Shown here: piece after piece, positions 45,735 to 58,219 of the stretch
How positions within the stretch are numbered: the first letter of the stretch is position 1
Layout: the number at the start of each line of letters is the position of its first letter
Origin: Siphonodentalium dalli
Taxonomy: Eukaryota > Mollusca > Scaphopoda > Gadilida > Siphonodentaliidae
NCBI GenBank assembly: GCA_032622095.1
Contig: CP136066.1
Coordinates: forward strand, 115,465,319-115,529,318
Length of the DNA: 64,000 nt
Direction of reading: 5' to 3'
Position numbers and translations under genes: made by a program
Notes under the pieces: model-generated
Seen by the model: the letters and a program-made list of their open reading frames with translations, nothing else
Databases searched by the model: none
What the model was told of the DNA's origin: nothing

Positions 45735-48700
45735 CACATGCCATTGTAGATTGAGTACTGGGTAGTTGGTGGGGACACAAGCTTCAGAAGAACACATGCC
45801 AGTGTACATTGAGTATTGGGTAGTGGGGGCACAAGCTTCAGCAGAACACATGCCAGTGTGGATTGAGTACTGGGTAGTGGGTGGGGACACAAGCTTCAGA
45901 AGAACACATGCCAGAGTAGATTGAGTACTGGGTAGTGGGTGGGGACACAAGCTTCAGAAGAACACATGCCAGTGTACATTGAGTACTGGGTAGTGGGTGG
46001 GGACACAAGCTTCAGAAGAACACATTCCAGTGTAGATTGAGTACTGGGTAGTGGATGGGGGCACAAGCTTCAGAAGAACACATTCCAGTGTACATTGAGT
46101 ACTGGGTAGTGGGTGGGGACACAAGCTTCAGAAGAACACATGCCAGTGTAGATTGAGTACTGGGTAGTGGGTGGGGACACAAGCTTCAGAAGAACACATG
46201 CCAGAGTAGATTGAGTACTGGGTAGTGGGTGGGGACACAAGCTTCAGAAGAACACATGCCAGTGTAGATTGAGTACTGGGTAGTGGGTGGGGACACAAGC
46301 TTCAGAAGAACACATGCCAGTGTAGATTGAGTACTGGGTAGTGGGTGGGCCGGCACAAGCTTCAGCAGAACACATGCCAGTGTGGATTGAGTACTGGGTA
46401 GTGGGTGGGGACACAAGCTTCAGAAGAACACATGCCAGTGTAGATTGAGTACTGGGTATTGGGTGGGGACACAAGCTTCAGAAGAACACATGCCAGTGTA
46501 CATTGAGTACTGGGTAGTGGGTGGGGACACAAGCTTCAGCAGAACACATGCCAGTGTAGATTGAGTACTGGGTAGTGGATGGGGGCACAAGCTTCAGAAG
46601 AACACATGCCAGTGTAGATTGAGTACTGGGTAGTGGATGGGGGCACAAGCTTCAGAAGAACACATTCCAGTGTACATTGAGTACTGGGTAGTGGGTGGGG
46701 ACACAAGCTTCAGAAGAACACATTCCAGAGTAGATTGAGTACTGGGTAGTGGGTGGGGACACAAGCTTCAGAAGAACACATTCCAGTGTAGATTGAGTAC
46801 TGGGTAGTGGGTGGGGACACAAGCTTCACAAGAACACATGCCAGAGTAGATTGAGTACTGGGTAGTGGGTGGGGACACAAGCTTCAGAAGAACACATTCC
46901 AGTGTAGATTGAGTACTGGGTAGTGGGTGGGGACACAAGCTTCAGAAGAACACATTCCAGTGTAGATTGAGTACTGGGTAGTGGGTGGGGACACAAGCTT
47001 CAGAAGAACACATTCCATTGTAGATTGAGTACTGGGTAGTGGGTGGGGACACAAGCTTCAGAAGAACACATGCCAGTGTAGATTGAGTACTGGGTAGTGG
47101 GTGGGGACACAAGCTTCACAAGAACACATGCCAGAGTAGATTGAGTACTGGGTAGTGGGTGGGGACACAAGCTTCAGAAGAACACATTCCAGTGTAGATT
47201 GAGTACTGGGTAGTGGGTGGGGACACAAGCTTCACAAGAACACATGCCAGAGTAGATTGAGTACTGGGTAGTGGGTGGGGACACAAGCTTCAGAAGAACA
47301 CATTCCAGTGTAGATTGAGTACTGGGTAGTGGGTGGGGACACAAGCTTCAGAAGAACACATTCCAGTGTAGATTGAGTACTGGGTAGTGGGTGGGGACAC
47401 AAGCTTCAGAAGAACACATTCCATTGTAGATTGAGTACTGGGTAGTGGGTGGGGACACAAGCTTCAGAAGAACACATGCCAGAGTAGATTGAGTACTGGG
47501 TAGTGGGTGGGGACACAAGCTTCAGAAGAACACATTCCAGTGTGGATTGAGTACTGGGTAGTGGGTGGGGACACAAGCTTCAGAAGAACACATTCCAGTG
47601 TAGATTGAGTACTGGGTAGTGGGTGGGGACACAAGCTTCAGAAGAACACATTCCATTGTAGACTGAGTACTGGGTAGTGGGTGGGGACACAAGCTTCAGA
47701 AGAACACATGCCAGTGTAGATTGAGTACTGGGTAGTGGGTGGGGGCACAAGCTTCAGAAGAACACATTCCAGTGTAGATTGAGTACTGGGTAGTGGGTGG
47801 GGGCACAAGCTTCAGAAGAACACATTCCAGTGTAGATTGAGTACTGGGTAGTGGGTGGGGGCACAAGCTTCAGAAGAACACATTCCAGTGTGGATTGAGT
47901 ACTGGGTAGTGGGTGGGGACACAAGCTTCAGAAGAACACATTCCAGTGTAGATTGAGTACTGGGTAGTGGGTGGGGACACAAGCTTCAGAAGAACACATG
48001 CCAGAGTAGATTGAGTACTGGGTGGGGACACAAGCTTCAGAAGAACACATTCCAGTGTAGATTGAATACTGGGTAGTGGGTGGGGGCACAAGCTTCACAA
48101 GAACACATGCCATGGTAGATTGAGTACTGGGTAGTGGATGGGGGCACAAGCTTCAGAAGAACACATGCCAGTGTAGATTGAATACTGGGTAGTGGGTGGG
48201 GACACAAGCTTCAGAAGAACACATGCCAGTGTAGATTGAATACTGGGTAGTGGGTGGGGGCACAAGCTTCAGAAGAACACATGCCAGTGTAGATTGAATA
48301 CTGGGTAGTGGATGGGGGCACAGCTTCAGAAGAACACATTCCAGTGTAGATTGAGTACTGGGTAGTGGGTGGGGACACAAGCTTCAGCAGAACACATGCC
48401 AGTGTAGATTGAGTACTGGGTAGTGGGTGGGCCGGCACAAGCTTCAGCAGAACACATGCCAGTGTAGATTGAGTACTGGGTAGTGGGTGGGCCGGCACAA
48501 GCTTCAGCAGAACACATTCCAGTGTAGATTGAGTACTGGGTAGTGGGTGGGGGCACAAGCTTCACAAGAACACATGCCAGTGTAGATTGAGTACTGGGTA
48601 GTGGGTGGGCCGGCACAAGCTTCAGCAGAACACATGCCAGTGTAGATTGAGTACTGGGTAGTGGGTGGGCCGGCACAAGCTTCAGCAGAACACATGCCAG

Positions 48701-49992
48701 TGTAGATTGAGTACTGGGTAGTGGGTGGGGGCACAAGCTTCACAAGAACACATGCCAGAGTAGATTGAGTACTGGGTAGTGGGTGGGCCGGCACAAGCTT
48801 CAGCAGAACACATGCCAGTGTACATTGAGTACTGGGTAGTGGGTGGGGACACAAGCTTCAGCAGAACACATGCCAGTGTAGATTGAGTACTGGGTAGTGG
48901 GTGGGCCGGCACAAGCTTCAGCAGAACACATGCCAGTGTACATTGAGTACTGGGTAGTGGGTGGGGACACAAGCTTCAGCAGAACACATGCCAGTGTAGA
49001 TTGAGTACTGGGTAGTGGGTGGGGGCACAAGCTTCACAAGAACACATGCCAGAGTAGATTGAGTACTGGGTAGTGGGTGGGGACACAAGCTTCAGAAGAA
49101 CACATTCCATTGTAGATTGAGTACTGGGTAGTGGGTGGGGACACAAGCTTCAGAAGAACACATGCCAGTGTAGATTGAGTACTGGGTAGTGGGTGGGGGC
49201 ACAAGCTTCACAAGAACACATGCCAGAGTAGATTGAGTACTGGGTAGTGGGTGGGGACACAAGCTTCACAAGAACACATGCCAGTGTGGATTGAGTACTG
49301 GGTAGTGGGTGGGGGCACAAGCTTCAGAAGAACACATTCCAGTGTAGATTGAGTACTGGGTAGTGGGTGGGGACACAAGCTTCAGAAGAACACACGCCAG
49401 AGTAGATTGAGTACTGGGTAGTGGGTGGGGACACAAGCTTCAGAAGAACACATGCCAGTGTGGATTGAGTACTGGGTAGTGGGTGGGGACACAAGCTTCA
49501 GAAGAACACATTCCATTGTAGATTGAGTACTGGGTAGTGGATGGGGACACAAGCTTCACAAGAACACATGCCAGTGTGGATTGAGTACTGGGTAGTGGAT
49601 GGGGGCACAAGCTTCAGAAGAACACATTCCATTGTAGATTGAGTACTGGGTAGTGGGTGGGGACACAAGCTTCAGAAGAACACATTCCATTGTAGATTGA
49701 GTACTGGGTAGTGGGTGGGGACACAAGCTTCAGAAGAACACATTCCAGTGTAGATTGAGTACTGGGTAGTGGGTGGGGACACAAGCTTCAGAAGAACACA
49801 TGCCAGTGTAGATTGAGTACTGGGTAGTGGGTGGGGACACAAGCTTCAGAAGAACACATGCCAGTGTAGATTGAATACTGGGTAGTGGGTGGGGACACAA
49901 GCTTCAGAAGAACACATGCCAGTGTAGATTGAATACTGGGTAGTGGATGGGGGCACAAGCTTCAGAAGAACACATGCCAGTGTAGATTGAGT
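45735..49992. repeat. 58-bp satellite array, about 73 units
   Basis: Unit: ACACAAGCTTCAGAAGAACA, then CATGCCAGTGTAGATTGAGT, then ACTGGGTAGTGGGTGGGG. The period is 58 bp, with 60-bp variants where GGGGACAC becomes GGGCCGGCAC (for example 46349, 48431, 48491, 48611). One short unit is near 48019-48035. Variable sites (TGCC/TTCC, CAGTG/CAGAG/CATTG, CAGAAG/CACAAG/CAGCAG, GTAGA/GTGGA/GTACA) recur in blocks. 58 is not a multiple of 3, so the frames of 60-136 residues seen on the minus strand rotate through all phases and are not genes. Ends abruptly at TTGAGT/GACAGC. Confidence 0.97.
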
Positions 49993-51008
49993 GACAGCTT
50001 TTGATTAAATTATAAAAACATATTTGTAAGTGACAAGCTCTGTTGATCAAATGATCTAATAAAACAATGTGTATATAATTTAAATACATGCATGGCCATA
50101 TACAAGTTAAAAGGTTACGATATGTAAAAGGACATCCGAACTATCTGAGAATATTTCAATGCATATGTTAAAGACATTTGAAATCAGAGTTGAGTTGCAT
50201 TTACATGTAAATGAACAGTAGATAAGATTATATTCCTGTGACTAGTCAGTATTAATAAGATAAGTTGCCAAGATAGCGGAAAAGGGAAAGAGGGCTTGTT
50301 CCCCACCACTCAACTACCTCAGAGTCTGTTATACAGAATTGGATATATACAAATTCGAGAAGAGGATTAAAAATTTCTAGCAACTATGCAATTACAGATA
50401 ACCAATGGCGCTGCATCTCATGAAGCATATATTAAGGACTGAATATCCTGAATGCCAATGGAAGAAACTAGGTCTCCGTAGTTTCATTTATCGGTCACAG
50501 TATTCAGCTCGTGTTCCAGTTTTAACGGTATTGTGCTTAGTGAGGTCATACCATAGGCAGAGACACCATTGTTGTTCTCCCCTTGAGAAATTAATAATTC
50601 ATCAGACTTGTCTGGATAGAAGCTGTCCAACAGCAGGATATTGCTACGGTGATGAGTTATAAAGGTAGAATGGTCATCTGATTGCCTCCATGTTTGGGAT
50701 GTCTGTAATTTCATAGAAGATAATTACAGTAAGCAGTAGACTGACTGTCCAGACTCATAGAAATGTCTAATCATTCATCACCAAGCTTCCCCCAGGGTTT
50801 TCAGTTACTATACAGTGGTGTTGTGCCTTCAGATGAGGTGGCACTTTTACATATCTAAAATAATTACAGGTGTATTTTGGCTCAGACATTTTCATATAAT
50901 TCCCCAATAACCCGTTTTGGAAAGTCCCTTTTCATGTTTGTATTACTAAATTTTATAAACATTGTTGTGTTTACCTTGACAGTGACAACATCACAATTGA
51001 CTAAACAC
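49993..51008. other. Non-coding stretch after the satellite
   Basis: No gene or repeat recognised. Confidence 0.4.
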
Positions 51009-52239
51009 TAAAGCTGCTTTCACATACATGCATTTACCGCATGCGTTTTACGCATCCGTATGCGCATCGTTTCGATCTCCAATGTTATCGCTGGGGCTTT
51101 CACATACCATCCGCTAAACGCGCTTGCGTGCGTGCGCGCATAACTTTTCGCTCCGAGACCGAAAAGCTGTCCGCTTTACGCATATTTTGTGGTGTTTACG
51201 ATTGAGAATGGTATAATATGTGGGGGCGTATGCCAGCTGGCATCATGCTATCTAATCTTGGGTCAAATTAAACAAGAATGAAATAATTGTGATGGCAGTT
51301 ATAGGTCAAAATATACATCAAATGACATCGAATGCCTTGGTTTTGTGGGAAGTAGCATTTTTGCTGGCAGTCTCTCATATAGAAGCGTAGGTGCACCATG
51401 CCTAAACACAGGTACGAAGCTTGTTTCGACGAGGAGCTGATAGATTCTGTACGCCAATTGACAACCTGTTTAATCCGAAAAATATTGGATATCACGATTC
51501 ACAGAGATCGCAAACTTCATGGGAAACAATTTCGAGCGCCATGAAGAACTCGGGACATAGAGAATGTTCAGGCAATTAGCTCTCAGTCCATGCACGATGG
51601 CAGCCCGGTGACACAATGTGTATAGTATTTTGTTGTTTATTTGGGGAGGGTGGTTCATCTGTTGTTTTAACTGATGCTAAATTCATGTCAACATCAATAT
51701 AGATTCAATATTCACTATACCATAATTCAGCATTTGGTATGTTGGTATTTCTGTTAAATATATCAATATCTTGGGATATATTACCAAATTATATTGCTAA
51801 ATTTCTGTTCATTTAGTCTACATATGTGTATTTGTTCGTCCCTATATTGGTGAGTGAAACTGAACACATTTGTTTCAATACTAAAACGATTCATGGATTC
51901 GTTGCATGGAGGATAATGAAATGTAAAAGCAATATGGCTTAAAATCTGCGAAACCGCTCCAAACGTTGCGTTTTTTTTCTCATTTAGTACTAAATTTGAA
52001 GACAATGTGGAGAAGTATTCGAGATAAGTATACCCGATTAAGCATCATTTGAACGTCCTCGTTGTCGTCGGAATCCATGGCAAAAGGACAATATGTAAAC
52101 ACAAATAATTCTTCATGCATCCGCTAACGGACACGTACGCGCAGAGGTAAACGGAGGTATGTGAAAGCTCTAAACGCACGTCCGCCTAACGCATCCGTAA
52201 AACGCATGCGTTAAACGCATGTATGTGAAAGCAGCTTAT
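51009..52239. mobile_element. PIF/Harbinger-like transposon, 1.23 kb, decayed
   Basis: AAAGCTGCTTTCACATACAT at 51010 pairs with the complement of ATGTATGTGAAAGCAGCTTA ending near 52238. Terminal repeats of about 50 bp continue with GCATGCGTTTTACGCATCCG. Flanking TAA/TTA-type trinucleotides and GCTGCTTTCAC ends fit PIF/Harbinger. Inside lies the remnant of a MADF-domain reading frame (51398-51576), the accessory DNA-binding protein of this superfamily. No transposase remains, so this is an internally deleted copy. Confidence 0.75.
51398..51579 (+). pseudogene. MADF-domain remnant of a Harbinger accessory protein, frameshifted
   Basis: From ATG 51398: MPKHRYEACFDEELIDSVRQ. One frame change near 51465-51475 is followed by NPKNIGYHDSQRSQTSWETI, then SSAMKNSGH and a stop at 51577. 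The pattern dEeLId.VrqxxxLynp.n..YhD...k...We.Issam is a MADF domain, which binds DNA. MADF/Myb-like proteins are the second gene of PIF/Harbinger elements. It agrees with the Harbinger-type ends around it. About 60 residues survive. It cannot make a normal protein because of the shift. A host MADF gene is unlikely given the terminal repeats. Confidence 0.72.
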
Positions 52240-52354
52240 AACCTGTTTTTGACCATTTGGGTGGACAAATATAGATGCAGCAATGGACACAGAAGGAAAA
52301 ACTAATAAAATAGTTATTCATCACCATTAAAGGATAGAACATCACATGTTATTA

Positions 52355-52452
52355 GTTATCTTCGGCATCATTGTGGGGTACATGGAGATTTAGGTTTAAT
52401 AGACATCCAGTTATTAAATACCCATTTACCCCACGATGATGCCGGAGATAAC
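52355..52452. repeat. Imperfect hairpin (98 bp)
   Basis: GTTATCTTCGGCATCATTGT then GGGGTA on the left pairs with TACCCCACGATGATGCCGGA then GATAAC on the right. Probably a small MITE; ends not defined. The rest of 52240-53047 shows nothing except an AAAGGGTTAA (about 52994) like a TTAA-element end. Confidence 0.65.
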
Positions 52453-53047
52453 AATTTTGTCCCCACAACAATAGCCATGTCTCCTTAATTTACTTGTGTT
52501 TTTCATAGTTTCTCTGATTAATTCGCACCAATAAGAATAATTCAGTAGCCGACCTAAGGATCCGGAATCAGGTGACATCAAACTTGGCGTGCGAGAGCAA
52601 TGTCACGATTGGTGGAAACTGACAGTTCAAGGGTCATTCATATTCCCCCAATGTTTCACGTCCTCATATACCCCTGATGTTTCGTGCATGTTCTCTTATA
52701 CCCCGCTGTCAAGGTGGACTGGGGATATGGTGATTTAAACATGACGTTGTAGCCAATCAGATTGCTAGTTACAATCGGAAGTACACTTAAGTACACCAGA
52801 AGATTTTTGAGAATGATGTGTCTTATTCAAATCAAGAACATAAACTCATGTATGTCTTCCCATAAAACAAAAGGAGAAAGTGAAAAGAAATACTTTAGCA
52901 TCAACTATTTTCTGGCCTGAGCCTGTTTGTTGAACTTATTGTTTGAATATTCCCCAACTGAACTACGAACTTGTCCAGCAAATACTTCATCAAAGGGTTA
53001 AAGCTCTTGTTTGATAGAATTGTTCTATCTTGTTGACTTTATAGAAT

Positions 53048-53301
53048 CAAGCCTTGAAATAGTGTGTCTGTCATTTGCAGAATGAGGTCACCAGGGGTGA
53101 ATTTAGTGATGCTACCCCGCATAGTGGGCTAGCATCACCAAATTCACCCTCTGGGAACCTCATTCTGCTGATGTGTAAGCAGAATGAGCTCCCCAGAGGG
53201 TGAATTTGGTGATGCTAGCCTGCTATGCGGGGGTAGCATCACTAAATTCACCCTCTGGGGACCTCATTCTGCAAATGACAGACACACTATTTCAAGGCTT
53301 G
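53048..53301. mobile_element. Palindromic MITE, CAAGCCTTGAAATAG ends (254 bp)
   Basis: CAAGCCTTGAAATAGTGTGT at 53048 and its complement at the right end. Inside are two nested hairpins of GAATGAGGTCMCCAGAGGGT and partner. Possible decayed 8-bp flanking repeat (TATAGAAT / CTTAGAAT). A related element lies at 11900-12335 and a fragment at 36293. Confidence 0.78.
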
Positions 53302-53878
53302 CTTAGAATGTGATTTATTATCAGTTTTCAGCCATCTCTTATTCTGAGTTTACTAATGTGCTATTGCTTTTTCCCCAACAGATACCAAAAGCAGTGGTCA
53401 GTACAGATGTTAGATGCATGTGATTTTTTGCCTATTTATAGATGTATTTGAAGATATTTGAAGCAGAATATATTTGTGATTGCTTTTAAACTTTCTTTGT
53501 TTTGTTTGACTTTTTAGAAATCACTATGGTTGATTGATATGACTACGTTTTTATTGTTATGGCTTGGCGACCATATTTAAATGAGTCACTTGGATATCAT
53601 CTGATGTCAGAAATTTGTATCAAGCCGATACCCATCCTCACATCAATCTTCCAAATTAATAAATGTATGTTCTGCTGACAGGATTTTCTATGCTTGTATC
53701 ATATATATGGTTTGAACTATTTGGGCCCAATATATATCTTGAATACTGTTGATATTTCCAAAAAGCTTCCAAATTTCTACCTTGTTATTAAGTTTATATA
53801 TTATGAACCAAGAACTACATAAAAAATGTTCAATTACCTACAGCAATAATAATTGAAGATGTTTATACATAATATTAC

Positions 53879-54125
53879 CCCTTCCATGACAGGAGCTTCC
53901 TGATACTTTGCGAAAACCCTGTGCCAATGCATTCTCTTTATATATATATAGGGAGCCTCACAAATATAAGAGAATGTATTGGCCTAACACTATTTACCTT
54001 GACCTTGTAAGCCAGTGTATTCTCTTATATATGTGAGGCTCCCTATGGGAGACTCACATATATAAGATAATGCACTGGTACATAATGGTTAATGCTACAC
54101 CAGCACAGCTCCTGTCATGAAAGGG
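53879..54125. mobile_element. Hairpin MITE, CCCTTTCATGAC ends (247 bp)
   Basis: TTAC (changed TTAA) at 53875-53878, TTAA at 54126-54129. Left end CCCTTCCATGACAGGAGC pairs with right GCTCCTGTCATGAAAGGG. Two internal hairpins based on AATGCATTCTCTT..ATATA and CCAGTGTATTCTCTTATATA, akin to those in the 392-bp MITEs but with different ends. Confidence 0.78.
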
Positions 54126-54129
54126 TTAA

Positions 54130-57100
54130 CATTTGCGTTAATTGGTATTTGCTATGACTTTAATAGCAGTATTATAGCTTGATTTCCACATAATATTAAA
54201 TGTCATTTTCCTCAAATTAAAGTCATTACAATAACAAATACCAATTCCCATGCAATGATATATGCAGAACTCTTTAGTAACTAGATATGTCATTTATAAT
54301 TGTACATATAGCTCTGGTCCTGTATATTGTATTTAGTCAAACTATGACACATATTTTGATTTTCAAGCTTGATCTGAGTTGAACACCTCAAACTGAGTTG
54401 GTGCCATTATTATCATGGTGTATCTATCATACACTCTAGGGCATCAGTTCTTTTGTAGACACACATATTCTTGATGAAATCAGACATTGTGCCAAGATTG
54501 TGCTCATAATCTCGAGTAAAAAATTCCCCCTGGAAGCAGAACTTACCTCTTTAATAGGTTGTTTATGAATGTTTAGATGTTTTAATTGAATGCATAGTTT
54601 TTAATTTTTTCCCTCATTTTTAGCATTTTTACTATCTGCTTGTATCAGATTAATAGAAGTTTTCTTCGCATGTGTTTAGTTCATAGATTCGTGAGCACAT
54701 GGTCTCATTTCATAATCATCATCCTAGCTACCATATCTTAATGATTTTCATTTTGTTTAGAAATCATCCGTTTGTGTATATATATTCTGTATCTAACAAA
54801 ATGGCAGAATCATCAAAGACAGAGAGGATTGTGATATCCATCAGTTGAGTATTTAAAAGCACCCATGGCACTCATTATTGATCTGTGGTAAGGTCACAAA
54901 AGGTTATATTGTCTGTAGTTCACCTATGTGATATCATTGAAAAAGAAACAGTGATCTTGGTAGTATATACAATGTTTTCATGAATATGGTGAAGTCAATT
55001 ATAAAGATTATACGCCTAGCGAAACCCATGGTATTTGTAATATACAAGTTGCTGCTCTTTATCACATACCATTAAACTAAAGCCACAGACACAAACATTC
55101 TGGTCTTTATATTAGTTCAGCAGACATAACCTTCCAACTAAAGCTCAATATTTTATTAGAACCATGGGCAAAATTGACTTATTTGGATCAATCAGACCTA
55201 CTGTACATCAGAGGAATCCTCTAGATCCAATTTGACATTAATTTTTAACTGCCAAGCTTTAGGTCCAATATCCAGACACAGCTGTCATCATATAACCTCC
55301 CCAGTGGGAAGTATTGTTTATTTCATTTCCAATCTTTATTGTATTCCTGCCCTTTAGTGTAGGGGTATAGTTATTCATTTAGATTGTTTTCAAGGTTGAG
55401 CAATGTCTGGGAAGTTGGAGTGGATTCAGATTGCACTATGGACATGTATGTATATGCAAGTTTTTCACAATATGCTACAATAAGTATGAAGTGTATTGAG
55501 TTTTAAACATGGCTATAATAAATAGGACCCTAGCTGTGAAGCTTCTTGTATTTCATTTTATTAAAAATCATCACAAAGTTTTGATTTGATTTGATTCGGA
55601 ACTCGAGAATTCAAAAATTTCAAATCGGGCCCCATTGTGTTACCAATCTTGCAGTTACTCCCATCCATCTTGGGTATCATAAAATTTGTGTTTGCAACTG
55701 TACTATAAAAGTTGCTGGGATTAGCTAAATTATTCATGTCATACAAGACCTTTCCCATGGAATATCTGTGTGTCTTTCTTGTGAACATCTCCACTCTATA
55801 CTATTATATTTTAGACAATGTATGTTGACTTCCCGGGAATTATAGATTCCAAAATAATGTTGGCACTATGTACGACTCTTTGTGACCTATGATCTGAGAT
55901 TTGATTTGATATTTTTCTATGGTTCAATTCTAGATTTGACTGAATGAAAATCAACAATAATATGAACATATATTTGTTGAACTTATTAGAAATCAATGAA
56001 TGGGATTAAAGTTACTACCCAACAGTAAATATCTGGTTAAGCCAGGGTTAAAAGAGAGTTGTGTCTTGGAAATTGATGTTCACCATTAATTATCAAGTTA
56101 GACCGGGCCAAGTCCAAGCAAATTTCTCTAGAGGCCATGGGTAGTAAATCCATGAGCTTTCCTCAAGGGATATTCCATGCTTTATATGTCTGCAAAATGC
56201 CTGGCCTACTTTATGCCTAACATAGATCTCCCCATCGCCTGCTGATCCATAAAAGCACAATAACAAGGTTTATCTCCACTAATTGGTACATAAAGACAGC
56301 CATTATGACTTTTATTGGACACTAGGCCAGCAAATGGCCCTCAATTTGCCTGTGGTGAGTGGCTAACTGCTTATATAGCATCCTGGAGAGGATACCAAGT
56401 CAAGGTTAACTGGACATAGATATGTCCTTGTTGGTCCACACATAGCAGTTTCCAATAATAACTGTTACATAGTGTGTTAGAATGTGTATGCATGGTCCTG
56501 CCCCCCCCCCCCCCCCCCCCACCCTCTGCAATAAATTGATTGACGTTATTATTCTCCTGTTGGAGGTCAACTGGCCCAAGTTCTTGTAAGCTTTCTTCCT
56601 GGCATACTATTAAGTTTATCTGTCTAGTAGGGGATGCTTTATCCTTCTAGTAGATGGATTGTGAGTTGTGGTTGATCTGATGGGCTTTATCTGTATAGTA
56701 GAGATGGGTGAGAGGACAAGGTGGATATATAAATCAAATAATACATTTTGCAGTCACAGATCTGCTGATTGAACCAGCTTCACATAATGAATGAGGAGTT
56801 GAGGGGTTTTGGTTTTTCATTATTCCCAATCATCAATGACATAATAATCTCCCTCTCAAAGCTGGTTTATATAGTCAAAGGATTGTCTATTGTATCAGAG
56901 ATTTCTTTCATGGATTTTAATAATTAATAGGGTGGATGAGATTGGAACTCAGATTTCCATTTTGTTGTTCCTCTGGGAGCTTTAATCTCACTGTGCCTTC
57001 CTCACTGCCTTGCCATTACTTCATTATTGTAATTGAAATCATGTCTCAGTGCCTCCAGCACAAATAATGTGTACTCAGCTGTAATGAATCTCTGAAGAAA

Positions 57101-57582
57101 CAGATCTTGTTTTATCCAGTGTTGTATCATACCTATTGTGATTCCCTCACATTGATGGTATATATTAAAGACACACATCAAACCTTAATTTCACTTTAAT
57201 AGAGCACACAATTAAACTATTGATTTGTTTTAACTTGCTGAAAGGACATAAAACTCATACTTGCCAATTAAAGGCAAGTAATTTATCTAAAAATGTCTAC
57301 CAACAAATTGTAGAAATCAGTAGATTCAACTAGAAAAGGGACCCCTCTTCTTCAATCATTTGAAATTCAGTGAGCTGATTTGATCAGTGTTCAATTATTG
57401 GTATCAATTCAGATTGAAATAAAAGGCTGCCTTAATAGGCTGGTACACAATTTTGAGGGCTACATATTATGGTATATGATGGCTAGAATGGGCTCTTTTT
57501 TTGGGGTCGGGGAGACAGTACACTAAATCAAGCCACTTATGGGACCATCTCCTATTATTCTCAACAGAATATATGCAACAAA
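54130..57582. other. Non-coding stretch, no gene seen
   Basis: AT-rich. Contains a poly-C run of about 20 near 56500-56520. Two minus-strand frames near 55561-55996 are rich in Asn/Ser/Ile with no domain. No PLC-like exon recognised. Confidence 0.45.
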
Positions 57583-57766
57583 TGAATGAGTTAGAGCCAT
57601 GGATGAGTGAAAAATACACTCATTTACATTATGTATGATGTAAAACGACATTGTAATTATAATGAAAATGAGTTTATTGCACGAGTCGTTAAATAATTTT
57701 CATTATAATTACCATGTTGTTTACATCGTTCATAGAACACATGAGTGTATTTTGCACTCATTCATA
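57583..57766. repeat. Palindromic MITE-like hairpin
   Basis: ATGAGTGAAAAATACACTCA on the left and ATGAGTGTATTTTGCACTCA on the right pair around an inner stem (GTAATTATAATGAAAAT with ATTTTCATTATAATTAC). Centre near 57685. Confidence 0.75.
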
Positions 57767-58219
57767 TTTTGGCTTGGGAATGGTATCCATTATCAACATA
57801 GAATTCTGTACAACACACATTCAATGAATGTCAAGTGCCAACAAATTTATCAAATGTCTTTACATCATGTAGTTATTTTGAAATTAAATCTATGCTATTC
57901 ACAATCCATATCCTTCTGGACTATAATCATGTGTGAAAAATGAAGAACATTTAATTTTATTCTCTAAGAAAAATGCCAAATACAGACGAAATGATAGAGA
58001 AATGGATTTGGAATTAGACTTTCAGGCCTTATAGTTCCAAAATCAGATATTGCTTCATATCAAATTTTGCAAAGACTTTTCTGTCCAGGATTACCTCATG
58101 ACTCAAGACATGTTATGAAATTTTGTTGAACAGTTAATGAATATCATTTCATTTCATAATTCCTAAATGAAAACACTTTCTCAAGTATTTCTCCTTTTTG
58201 TTAAAGTTTCATATACATA

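Noticed and set aside
48326-48736. 136-residue minus-strand frame with repeated MCPHPLPSTQSTLACVLLKL
   Set aside because: A product of the 58-bp satellite. Because 58 is not divisible by 3 the same DNA is read in all frames, and overlapping equivalents occur every 58 bp.
45735-49992. CRISPR-like regular array
   Set aside because: Units are contiguous with no unique spacers, in a eukaryotic context; it is a tandem satellite.
53360-53410. Splice-acceptor-like tract (TTTTTCCCCAACAG) followed by a short open stretch
   Set aside because: The downstream reading (about 10 codons) has no similarity to the expected PLC-beta segment and no clear donor.
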